From Persephonella marina EX-H1 (GTDB taxonomy: Bacteria; Aquificota; Aquificia; Aquificales; Hydrogenothermaceae): a DNA stretch of 64,000 nt. Positions 47,887 through 55,690 of the stretch are shown piece after piece. Position numbers and translations under genes: made by a program. The stretch covers positions 1,132,210 to 1,196,209 of the forward strand of contig NC_012440.1 of assembly GCF_000021565.1 (NCBI RefSeq), in the 5' to 3' direction. Under the pieces are notes generated by a model. That model was not told where the DNA came from and made no database searches. It saw only the letters and a list, made by a program, of their open reading frames with translations. Position 1 is the first letter of the stretch. Every line of letters begins with the position of its first letter.

Positions 47887-47900
47887 TTGATTCAGGTCAA
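47887..47900. promoter_or_regulatory. FNR/DNR-type operator of the nosZ operon
   Basis: TTGAT-TCAG-GTCAA, one mismatch from the consensus palindrome. Centred 41.5 bases ahead of a predicted start near 47935, between the divergent regulator and the cytochrome-nosZ operon. It could activate nos genes and also act on the regulator's own promoter. Confidence 0.7.
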
Positions 47901-47956
47901 TGTTTTTATGGTTTTATATCCATAACTTAAATACCAAAATATTTCGGAGGTGTAGT

Positions 47957-48307
47957 ATGAAAAAATATCTGACAGCGGTACTACTTGGTATAGGAATAAT
48001 ATCTTTACCATCGCTGGCTGGTGAGGATATGAAAGAGTTTATTAAGAAAAAAGGTTGTTTTGCCTGTCATGATATTTCAAGACAAAAGTCAGGACCACCT
48101 TTTAAGGCTGTTGCCAAGGAGTATAAGGGAAAACCAGATGCTGTAAAAACTCTTGTAACAAGTATTACTTCAGGAAGTATGGGTAAATGGCAGGGACTGT
48201 CTAAAAAGTATGGTTTTAAGGTCAATATGATGTATATGCCAAGACAGCATGTTACAAAGGAAGAAGCAGAAAAAATAGTGAAATATATACTTTCGTTAGA
48301 AAAATAG
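47957..48307 (+). CDS. Monoheme c-type cytochrome preceding nosZ
   Basis: 116 residues. Signal peptide (KKYLTAVLLGIGIISLPSLA), heme motif CFACH at about 34-38 and Met ligand in YMPRQ. ATG 47957 is preferred because CGGAGGTG lies ahead; a longer reading from 47900 would begin inside the operator. nosZ follows after 12 bases on the same transcript, so it is the best candidate for direct electron donor to NosZ. Confidence 0.92.
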   Translation: MKKYLTAVLLGIGIISLPSLAGEDMKEFIKKKGCFACHDISRQKSGPPFKAVAKEYKGKPDAVKTLVTSITSGSMGKWQGLSKKYGFKVNMMYMPRQHVTKEEAEKIVKYILSLEK

Positions 48308-48319
48308 GAGGTGTGAGAG

Positions 48320-50269
48320 ATGAAAAGGAAATGGAGGCTGGGAGTAATCTCAGCTTGTGCTATAGGCTTTATAGCCTCAACTGCACATGCACAGAGCCCA
48401 GCTGAGAAGGTTTATGTTCCACCGGGAAAACATGATGAGTTTTATGCATTTCTTTCAGGGGGATTTAGCGGTCAGCTGAGTGTCTACGGTCTTCCTTCAG
48501 GAAGATTAATTAAAGTTATACCTGTATTTTCCGTGAACCCTGAGAATGGGTATGGTTATTCAGAAGAAACTAAAGCCATGCTAATGACAAGCCATGGTTT
48601 CATTCCATGGGGTGATACTCACCACCCAGAACTTTCCCAGACAAATGGGGTTCCAGATGGTAGATGGATATTTATTAACGAAAATAACACTCCAAGAGTT
48701 GCAAGAATTGATCTGAGAACATTTGAGACTATAGAGATTCTGGAGATACCGAACTCTGGTGGTAACCACGCCTCAGCATTTGTTACACCAAATACTGAGT
48801 ATATAACTGCCGGTACAAGATTCTCTGTTCCTATACCACAGAAGGACGTTCCTATTGCAAGTTATGCTAAAAACTTTAAGGGAACACTAACATTTATAAG
48901 AGCTGATAAACCTGGAAAGATGGACATAGCATTCCAGATACTTGTTCCAGGTTACGACTATGACCTTGCACACTGTGGAAAAGGACCTTCTTACGGATGG
49001 TGTTTCTATACTTCGTACAACACGGAACAGGCTCATACATTACTGGAGATAAATGCTTCACAGAAGGATAAAGACTATATAGCTGCAGTAAACTGGAAAA
49101 GAGCTGAACAGTGTATAGCTGAAGGTAAGTACCATGTTATGAAAACAGAATACTATCACAACTACATACCTGATCCTGAAGGGGATAGAATAGCCGTTTC
49201 TGAAGTTAAAAAAGAGGTTAAGGTTATAATTCCTAAAGAGTGTAAGGGTGTTCTTTACTTCCTGCCAACACCAAAATCACCACACGGTGTTGATGTTGAT
49301 CCAACAGGTGAATACATAATTGCCGGTGGTAAGCTGTCTACAGTTCTTCCAATACACTCATTCTCTAAGATGATAAAAGCTATCAAAAACAAAGATTTTG
49401 TAGGAGAGGTTGACGGAATTCCTATACTCAGATACGAAGCTATAAGTTACTGTGAAGTTCCAAACCCGTGTCTTGGACCTCTGCATACAGAGTTTGATGG
49501 AAAAGGATACTCTTATACATCATGTTTCATAACATCAGAGGTTATAAAGGTTGATTACAAGAAATGTAAGGTTGTTGACAGGGCACCAACATATTACGCT
49601 GTTGGACACCTTATGATACCTGGAGGTGACTCTGCTAAACCTTGGGGTAAATATCTGCTTCCTATGAACAAGATAACAAAAGACAGATTTATACCTACAG
49701 GTCCAGAACTTTTCCACGTTGGACAGCTTTATGATATATCTGGTGGAAAGATGCAGCTTCTTCTTGATGTAGCTGAGATAGGTGAACCACACTACGCACA
49801 GGCGATACCTGCAAGCCTTGTTGCACCTAACACAATTAAGATCTATGAGCTTGAGAAGAACGACCACCCATACGTAACAAAATCTGAAGAAGAAGCCAAA
49901 GTTGTTAGAAAAGGAAATGAGGTTCATGTTTACATGACAACAATAAGATCACACTTCACACCTGATAATATAGAGGGTGTTAAAGTTGGTGATACAGTTT
50001 ACTTCCATGTTACAAATATTGAACAGGACTGGGACGTTCCACATGGATTCGCTATTTTTGGTGCAGAAAATGCTGAACTTCTTGTAATGCCAGGTGAGAC
50101 AAAAACACTTGTATGGAAGCCTAAAAAGCCAGGTGTTTATCCTTTCTACTGTACAGACTTCTGTTCTGCTCTCCACCAGGAAATGCAGGGATACGTAAGG
50201 GTATCTCCTAAAGGAGCTAATGTGACCATTAAGTACGGAACTGGCGAAGAAATGAAAACTGCTAAATAA
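48320..50269 (+). CDS. nosZ: Nitrous oxide reductase, clade II
   Basis: Periplasmic copper enzyme reducing N2O to N2. 649 residues. Sec-type signal peptide (KRKWRLGVISACAIGFIASTAHA) without twin arginines, the mark of clade II. CuZ propeller ligands include His 101-102 in DTHHPELSQ and the NSGGNHASA His. The C-terminal CuA cupredoxin has Cys 611, Cys 615, His 619 and Met 622 in CTDFCSALHQEM. ATG start with AGGAGGTG ahead. Followed by nosB after 14 bases. Confidence 0.97.
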   Translation: MKRKWRLGVISACAIGFIASTAHAQSPAEKVYVPPGKHDEFYAFLSGGFSGQLSVYGLPSGRLIKVIPVFSVNPENGYGYSEETKAMLMTSHGFIPWGDTHHPELSQTNGVPDGRWIFINENNTPRVARIDLRTFETIEILEIPNSGGNHASAFVTPNTEYITAGTRFSVPIPQKDVPIASYAKNFKGTLTFIRADKPGKMDIAFQILVPGYDYDLAHCGKGPSYGWCFYTSYNTEQAHTLLEINASQKDKDYIAAVNWKRAEQCIAEGKYHVMKTEYYHNYIPDPEGDRIAVSEVKKEVKVIIPKECKGVLYFLPTPKSPHGVDVDPTGEYIIAGGKLSTVLPIHSFSKMIKAIKNKDFVGEVDGIPILRYEAISYCEVPNPCLGPLHTEFDGKGYSYTSCFITSEVIKVDYKKCKVVDRAPTYYAVGHLMIPGGDSAKPWGKYLLPMNKITKDRFIPTGPELFHVGQLYDISGGKMQLLLDVAEIGEPHYAQAIPASLVAPNTIKIYELEKNDHPYVTKSEEEAKVVRKGNEVHVYMTTIRSHFTPDNIEGVKVGDTVYFHVTNIEQDWDVPHGFAIFGAENAELLVMPGETKTLVWKPKKPGVYPFYCTDFCSALHQEMQGYVRVSPKGANVTIKYGTGEEMKTAK

Positions 50270-50283
50270 GGGAGGTTTTTAAT

Positions 50284-50862
50284 ATGAGCGTCGTTTCAAG
50301 AGGGCTTCTTGCCCTCGCTTCTTTAGTTCTTATCGGTGTTTTCTTCTTCCCACTCTGGGAGATAACACTGATAGCCCCTCAGTATCCTGAAGGTTTAAAG
50401 ATGTTTATATGGGTTAACAACATAACAGGTGGTTCACCACACGATCTTTACAACATAAATCTTCTCAACCACTACATAGGAATGAAACCAATAAAACCCG
50501 AAGAGATTGTAGAACTTAAAATAATGCCTTTTATATTCGGCTTTTTAACTCTTCTTGGACTTTTAACTGCGATATTAGGAAACAGAAAGCTTCTTATTGC
50601 ATGGGTTGTACTCTTTGTTATTTTGGGGATAGCCGGTCTAGTTGATTTTTATATGTGGGAGTACGATTACGGACATAATCTTAATCCAAAAGCACCTATT
50701 AAGATTCCAGGAATGGCATATCAGCCTCCTCTTATAGGCTGTAAGATGCTTCTCAACATGAAAGCCTGTTCTTTTCCTTCAACAGGAACATATATAGCTG
50801 TTATCTCCATGGTAATAGGACTTATTTCTGCCGGTGTGGAAATATTCAGGAAGAGAGGTTAA
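50284..50862 (+). CDS. nosB: NosB-like membrane protein of clade II nos clusters
   Basis: 192 residues with about four membrane segments (7-25, 82-100, 104-122, 166-186). DYGHNLNPKAPI and MAYQPPLIGCK are conserved in membrane proteins that directly follow clade II nosZ genes. Exact role is unknown; it is thought to support NosZ maturation or electron supply. ATG 50284 after GGGAGG. Confidence 0.83.
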   Translation: MSVVSRGLLALASLVLIGVFFFPLWEITLIAPQYPEGLKMFIWVNNITGGSPHDLYNINLLNHYIGMKPIKPEEIVELKIMPFIFGFLTLLGLLTAILGNRKLLIAWVVLFVILGIAGLVDFYMWEYDYGHNLNPKAPIKIPGMAYQPPLIGCKMLLNMKACSFPSTGTYIAVISMVIGLISAGVEIFRKRG

Positions 50863-50863
50863 T

Positions 50864-51361
50864 ATGAACATTCTGAAGGGAGGTAGCTTTATCCTTTCCA
50901 TCTTTTTTATCATTTTTACACTTTCCTGTGAAAAGGTCAAAGCTCCTGTACCTATTGATTACGGTGTAGACAAATGTGATTACTGCCAGATGAAGATAAT
51001 GGATGACAGGTATGGGGCAGAGCTTGTAACATCAACAGGAAAGGTTTATAAGTTTGATAGTGTTGAGTGTCTTGCAGGTTTTTATTTAAAAAATAAAGAT
51101 AGATTAAAGATACACTCTCTATGGGTTACAGATTTTCAAAAGAAAAATCTTATACCTGCACAGAAAGCTTTCTATCTTCATTCCAAGGATCTTCCCAGTC
51201 CAATGGGTATGAATCTTTCAGCCTTTGCTTCAGAGGATGAACTAAAAATCGTCAAAGAGAAGTATGGCGGAGAGATTCTTAAGTGGGAAGATGTACTTAC
51301 ATTGGTTAAAGAAAAATGGTTAAATAAAAAGCATAATCACGAACACCACATGCATATGTGA
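50864..51361 (+). CDS. nosL: Copper-binding lipoprotein NosL
   Basis: Delivers Cu(I) for the CuZ site of NosZ. 165 residues from ATG 50864, preceded by AGAGAGG; a reading from upstream in nosB is rejected. Lipobox TLSC (Cys 22); copper motif CDYCQM at 38-43, and KFDSVECLAGF. The C-terminus is rich in His and Met (HNHEHHMHM), an extra likely copper-binding tail not found in all NosL. Ends within the nosD start region. Confidence 0.9.
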   Translation: MNILKGGSFILSIFFIIFTLSCEKVKAPVPIDYGVDKCDYCQMKIMDDRYGAELVTSTGKVYKFDSVECLAGFYLKNKDRLKIHSLWVTDFQKKNLIPAQKAFYLHSKDLPSPMGMNLSAFASEDELKIVKEKYGGEILKWEDVLTLVKEKWLNKKHNHEHHMHM

Positions 51362-52641
51362 AAATGATTAGATATATACAGATTGTGTTGATATTTTTGA
51401 CCTTTCAATTACTACACAGCTACGGAGAAACATTAACCGTCTGTAAAGAAGGCTGTAAATACTCTTCTATAAAAGAGGCTCTTTCATATGCTAAAGACGG
51501 AGATAGAATAGTTGTTAAAAAAGGTGTTTATAAAGAAGGAAATATAGTAGTTGGTAAATCCATCTCTCTGATTGGAGAAGATTACCCTGTTCTTGATGGA
51601 GAGGGTAAGTATGAGATACTTACCGTTAAAGCAAATAATGTAACCGTGGAAGGTTTTATCTTTAAAAATTCAGGAAAAAGTTATATTGAGGACATAGCAG
51701 CGCTCAAGGTTATAGCATCAAAGGGATGTGTTATAAGAAAAAATAAGTTTTTTAAAAACTTCTGGGCTATATATCTTGCAAAATCAAAAGAATGTTTAAT
51801 TGAGGAAAATTATATCAAAGGACCTGCAAAAAGAAGAAAGTTAGCAGAAAAAGGTGTAACGGAAACAGGTTTTGGAAATGGGATACATCTGTGGTACTGC
51901 AGGTATATAACTATAGACAACAACTACATATCAAACCACAGAGATGGAATTTATTTTGAGTTTGTCAAGGACAGCGTTATTATAGGAAATCTAAGTGAGG
52001 ATAACCTCCGTTACGGTCTTCATTTTATGTTCTCTCACAGAGATATATACATAAATAATGTTTTCAGACATAACGGTGCCGGTGTTGCCGTAATGTACAC
52101 AAAGAAAGTACATATGGAGGGGAACAGATTTGAGTACAACTGGGGCCCTGCAACATTTGGACTTCTCCTGAAGGATATAACAGACAGCTTTATAACGCAC
52201 AATATCTTTTACAAAAACACAACCGGCATATTTTCTGATAATACGATAAGAACACGTATTGAGGAGAATGATTTTATAGAGAACGGTCTTGCCCTTAAGA
52301 TATACTCTAACTCAACAGACAACATAATAAGGCATAACAATTTCATAGAGAACACATTTAATGTGGTCACAAACAGCTTTCACAATCCAAATAAATATAC
52401 AGAAAATTACTGGAGTGATTACAAAGGGTTTGATCTTAACAGGGATGGTATAGGAGATATACCCTACAGGCCTGTTTCACTGTTTGGATATTTTACAGAG
52501 AACTATCCTCAATCTATAATACTCACAAGGAGTTTTTTTATATATCTACTTGATCTTGTTGAGAGGATATTTCCCATGCTTATACCTGAATCACTTGTAG
52601 ATAATAAGCCTTTAATGAGGAAGTATGAATGGTTGAAGTAA
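51358..52641 (+). CDS. nosD: Periplasmic copper-processing protein NosD
   Basis: 427 residues. Signal peptide, then a right-handed parallel beta-helix of repeated motifs (for example NNVTVEGFIFKNSG, IDNNYISNHRDGIYF, RIEENDFIENG). In the NosDFY complex it collects copper from NosL and passes it to apo-NosZ. The start is GTG 51358, overlapping the nosL stop, or ATG 51364 two codons later; both leave the signal peptide intact. Overlaps nosF by 13 bases. Confidence 0.93.
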   Translation: MKMIRYIQIVLIFLTFQLLHSYGETLTVCKEGCKYSSIKEALSYAKDGDRIVVKKGVYKEGNIVVGKSISLIGEDYPVLDGEGKYEILTVKANNVTVEGFIFKNSGKSYIEDIAALKVIASKGCVIRKNKFFKNFWAIYLAKSKECLIEENYIKGPAKRRKLAEKGVTETGFGNGIHLWYCRYITIDNNYISNHRDGIYFEFVKDSVIIGNLSEDNLRYGLHFMFSHRDIYINNVFRHNGAGVAVMYTKKVHMEGNRFEYNWGPATFGLLLKDITDSFITHNIFYKNTTGIFSDNTIRTRIEENDFIENGLALKIYSNSTDNIIRHNNFIENTFNVVTNSFHNPNKYTENYWSDYKGFDLNRDGIGDIPYRPVSLFGYFTENYPQSIILTRSFFIYLLDLVERIFPMLIPESLVDNKPLMRKYEWLK

Positions 52642-53348
52642 AAGATCTTTTTAAAAGATTTGGGAAAAATGAGGTTTTAAAAGGTATATCTCTAACAATT
52701 AAAAAAGGAAAAGTTACTGCAATACTTGGGCCAAACGGGTCTGGAAAAACAACACTGATAAAATCAATCCTCGGGCTTGTGATACCAACATCCGGAAAGA
52801 TTCTTGTTAACGGGAAGGATATAAAAGGAAATTACACCTACAGAAAGGATATAGGTTATATGCCACAGCTTGCCGTTTTTCCTGAAAACCTGACTGTTAA
52901 AGAGCTGATAAGGATGCTTATAGATGTCAGAAAGGACGGTTACAATCCAAGGATTATGGAAAACTTTGTTGAAGGCCTTGGAATTGAGAAATACTACGAT
53001 AAAAAATTAAAAACGCTATCAGGAGGAACAAAACAGAAGATAAACGCACTGATAGCTTTTATGTTTGATCCACAGATATTCATACTTGATGAACCTACAG
53101 TAGGCCTTGATCCTGTATCAAGCAGTTTTTTAAAGGATAGAATAAATGAGGAGGTTGATAAAGGAAAGCTTGTAATACTGACCTCCCATATAATGAGTGA
53201 GGTTGAAGAGGTTGCTGATGAACTTGTTTTTCTACTTGAAGGGAAGGTTTATGTAAAAGGAACTGTAAAAGAGATTATAGATATGTCAGGAGAGAAGAAC
53301 CTTGAGAGAGCTATAGCAAAACTTATGGAGAAGGGATACGATGTTTAA
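52629..53348 (+). CDS. nosF: ABC transporter ATPase NosF
   Basis: 239 residues. Walker A GPNGSGKT at about 34-41, Q-loop YMPQL, signature LSGGTKQK at about 135, Walker B IFILDEPTVGLDP and the H-loop TSHIM. Powers the NosY-NosD machine. ATG 52629 lies inside the nosD end with GAGGAAG ahead; overlaps nosY by 8 bases, so translation is coupled. Confidence 0.95.
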   Translation: MVEVKDLFKRFGKNEVLKGISLTIKKGKVTAILGPNGSGKTTLIKSILGLVIPTSGKILVNGKDIKGNYTYRKDIGYMPQLAVFPENLTVKELIRMLIDVRKDGYNPRIMENFVEGLGIEKYYDKKLKTLSGGTKQKINALIAFMFDPQIFILDEPTVGLDPVSSSFLKDRINEEVDKGKLVILTSHIMSEVEEVADELVFLLEGKVYVKGTVKEIIDMSGEKNLERAIAKLMEKGYDV

Positions 53349-54123
53349 GCTTCTTAAGTATGAATTTTACAATATGTACAGAAATAAATGGATTATATTT
53401 TACTTTTTCTTTTTCCTTCTGATAACAACTGTTCTTTTTTATTTTACGAAAGATTCTGTTAAGGTGTGTGCAACACTTTTAAATCTTACTCTCCTTGTTA
53501 TACCTCTAATAAGCCTGATACTTGGAACTATTTTTCTGTACGACTCAAGGGCCTTTATAGAGCTTTTACTTTCACAGCCTATAAACAGGAGATCAATATA
53601 CGTGAGTAAGTTTATAGGTATAGCATTCTCTCTATCTTTCAGTTTTGCTGTAGGGGTGACATTTCCTATACTATTTTTCTTCAGGGAGATAACTATAGAT
53701 TACAGCCTTTATTTAAGTGTGGTTACATCAGGTATTATGATGACATTTATCTTTTTATCAATAGCCTTTTTGATAGGAACGGTTTTTGAGGATAAGGTGA
53801 AAGGATTTGGAGCATCAATTCTTACGTGGCTTTATGTAACTCTTGTTTACGACGGCATAATACTTTTTATCATTATATACTTTCAGGAATACCCACTTGA
53901 AAAACCTGTTCTCTTTCTTTCGCTTATAAACCCTGTTGATCTCGCAAGGATTTTTGTTGTTCTACAGCTGGATATATCAGCACTGCTAGGCTATACAGGT
54001 ATTATATTTAAGAGATTTTTTGAAACACAGCTTGGAATGGTAGTTTCACTTTTAAGTATGCTTTTGTGGGTTATTGTTCCTTTTTTAATTGGGCTTAAAA
54101 TATTTAATAAAAAGGATTTTTAA
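53341..54123 (+). CDS. nosY: ABC transporter permease NosY
   Basis: 260 residues with six predicted membrane segments. YEFYNMYRNKWIIFYF opens the protein, and the DSRAFIELLLSQPINRRSIYVSKFIG coupling region (split here) and SLINPVDLARIF match the NosY group of ABC-2 permeases. Forms the membrane dimer of NosDFY. ATG 53341 overlaps nosF. Next gene follows after 9 bases with AAGGAGGGG. Confidence 0.92.
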   Translation: MFKLLKYEFYNMYRNKWIIFYFFFFLLITTVLFYFTKDSVKVCATLLNLTLLVIPLISLILGTIFLYDSRAFIELLLSQPINRRSIYVSKFIGIAFSLSFSFAVGVTFPILFFFREITIDYSLYLSVVTSGIMMTFIFLSIAFLIGTVFEDKVKGFGASILTWLYVTLVYDGIILFIIIYFQEYPLEKPVLFLSLINPVDLARIFVVLQLDISALLGYTGIIFKRFFETQLGMVVSLLSMLLWVIVPFLIGLKIFNKKDF

Positions 54124-54132
54124 GGAGGGGTT

Positions 54133-54471
54133 ATGAAAAGAGTAGCGATCTTTACATTTATTATGTCAGGGTTTTTAATTTCAGCTTCAGCTGAGATTGA
54201 TGTTTTGAAAACCGGCAAGCAGCTTGCAAGACCGTGTACATGGTGTCACGACACAAAAAGGGAGCTTATTGCACCTTCATTTAAGGAGATAGCTGACAGA
54301 TACAGGGATATTCCTGATGCCAGGAAGATACTTTTTAACAGCATAAAGGAAGGAAGCAAAGGTAGATGGAAAAAATGGTTTGAGAAAGGTATGTATATGC
54401 CTCCTCAAAAACCTTACTACTCTGATAAGCAGATAGATATGATTGTTGAGTGGATACTCAGCCTGAAGTGA
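54133..54471 (+). CDS. Third monoheme c-type cytochrome of the nos operon
   Basis: 112 residues. Signal peptide (KRVAIFTFIMSGFLISASA), heme motif CTWCH and a Met ligand in YMPPQ. More distant from the other two cytochromes, but with the same plan (A-x-x-FKEIADRY ... VEWILSL). Ends the nos operon; its stop abuts the end of the opposing copper chaperone gene with no spacer. Confidence 0.9.
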   Translation: MKRVAIFTFIMSGFLISASAEIDVLKTGKQLARPCTWCHDTKRELIAPSFKEIADRYRDIPDARKILFNSIKEGSKGRWKKWFEKGMYMPPQKPYYSDKQIDMIVEWILSLK

Positions 54472-54894
54472 TCAGTTAGACATCTTTACTTCGGCTTCCA
54501 CAACCTTTTTGCCTGATTTCTCAAATATAAGTATGATTCTGGCTTTTTTTCCTGGGAGTAATTTTTTGTTAAGTTTCATAAACATTATGTGATATCCACC
54601 AGGCTTAAGTTCCACTTTAGATCTGGCAGGAATTTTTAGCTTTTTAATATGTTTCATCTTAACAACATTATTTTCTTCAACTGTAACGTGTAAATCTGCC
54701 ATCTTTGATATGTCAGACTCAATACCTATGAGGTAGTCATCCTGATCACCTTTATTTTCAATAACCATATATCCGGCTGTCATGTTCATCGTCGGAGGAA
54801 CAGCCCTTACCCATGGATCTTTGATAAGTATCTCAGGCTGTGAAAATGCGGGAATGAATAGGGATATTAAAAGTAAAACAGTTATTCTTACCAT
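54472..54894 (-). CDS. Periplasmic copper chaperone PCuAC
   Basis: 140 residues with signal peptide (VRITVLLLISLFIPAFS). The copper motif is exact: H-x10-M-x21-H-x-M (His 69, Met 80, His 102, Met 104). PCuAC proteins deliver Cu(I) to CuA sites of oxidases. Downstream of SCO1 with one base between, so the pair is one operon. In this setting it probably loads the NosZ CuA centre as well as terminal oxidase. Confidence 0.93.
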   Translation of the reverse strand: MVRITVLLLISLFIPAFSQPEILIKDPWVRAVPPTMNMTAGYMVIENKGDQDDYLIGIESDISKMADLHVTVEENNVVKMKHIKKLKIPARSKVELKPGGYHIMFMKLNKKLLPGKKARIILIFEKSGKKVVEAEVKMSN

Positions 54895-54895
54895 C

Positions 54896-55492
54896 TTATT
54901 TCTCCATTTTTAGTAATTTTACCATCTGTATTATATCTTCTGCTATCCTTTTTGGATTGTCCTTCCTTGGTGTGTATATAAGTTTCAGTATCCCTCTATT
55001 ATCTAAAAGGTATATAAATGCTGTGTGATCCATAAGATACTCAACATCAGGATTATCCTTTACAGGTACCTTTTCGTAAAATGCTCTAAAACTTTTCGCG
55101 ACCTTTTTTATCTCCTCGGGCTTTCCTGTCAGACCTATTATGGTTCCATCTTTATCATAAAATTTAACATACTCTTTAAGTTTCTCAGGGGTATCCCTTT
55201 CAGGATCCACGGATATGAACAGAACTTTCACATACTTTTTATAATCTCCAAGGTTATCAAGTGTTTCTTTAATTCGGAGCATTGTTGCAGGACATACATC
55301 CGGACAGAATGTATAACCAAAAAACACAAGGACAATCTTATCTTTAAAGTCGGAGAGCTTAACCTTCTTTCCATTATGATCCGTCAGTGTAAAATCCTTG
55401 ATCTTCTGAAGATAGGGGAGACCGTAAAACTGGTATGAAAGAGAAAGTGTTACAAAAATAAGTACAGATAAAAGAGTTATCAGTTTTTTCAT
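54896..55492 (-). CDS. SCO1/SenC copper-delivery protein
   Basis: 198 residues from ATG 55492, preferred over GTG 55498 because AAGGAGGG lies ahead. N-terminal membrane anchor, then a thioredoxin fold with copper ligands Cys-x3-Cys in FCPDVCPATM and His in LMDHTAF. Works with PCuAC in CuA assembly. The promoter lies in a 192-base gap with two TTGAT-type boxes, so it is probably co-regulated with the divergent copper receptor. Confidence 0.93.
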   Translation of the reverse strand: MKKLITLLSVLIFVTLSLSYQFYGLPYLQKIKDFTLTDHNGKKVKLSDFKDKIVLVFFGYTFCPDVCPATMLRIKETLDNLGDYKKYVKVLFISVDPERDTPEKLKEYVKFYDKDGTIIGLTGKPEEIKKVAKSFRAFYEKVPVKDNPDVEYLMDHTAFIYLLDNRGILKLIYTPRKDNPKRIAEDIIQMVKLLKMEK

Positions 55493-55541
55493 TTCCACCC
55501 TCCTTTAAATATAGATATTAACCTATTCTTTTTAAAATCCA

Positions 55542-55572
55542 TTGATTTCAGTCAAAATTTGACATTGATCAA
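55542..55572. promoter_or_regulatory. Tandem FNR/DNR-type boxes between SCO1 and copper receptor
   Basis: Two palindromes: TTGAT-TTCA-GTCAA (55542-55555) and TTGAC-ATTG-ATCAA (55559-55572), centres 17 bases apart. The second sits 41.5 bases ahead of a start predicted at about 55607, with -10 TATAAG at 55593-55598. The first is similarly placed for the divergent SCO1 gene with -10 TAATAT (complement of 55515-55520). One box per direction is a neat reading. Confidence 0.7.
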
Positions 55573-55690
55573 TGTTTATTTAGATTTATAACTATAAGTT
55601 AATACTGATATGTTTTTAAGTTGAATTAAAGATAAAATTATGTTAGTTTTAAATAAAAAATAACAAAATACAAGGAGATGGAGGTGCCTT

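Noticed and set aside
47900-47956. Upstream in-frame start for the second cytochrome
   Set aside because: Would begin inside the FNR-type box and place 19 extra residues before a normal signal peptide; ATG 47957 has a good ribosome site.
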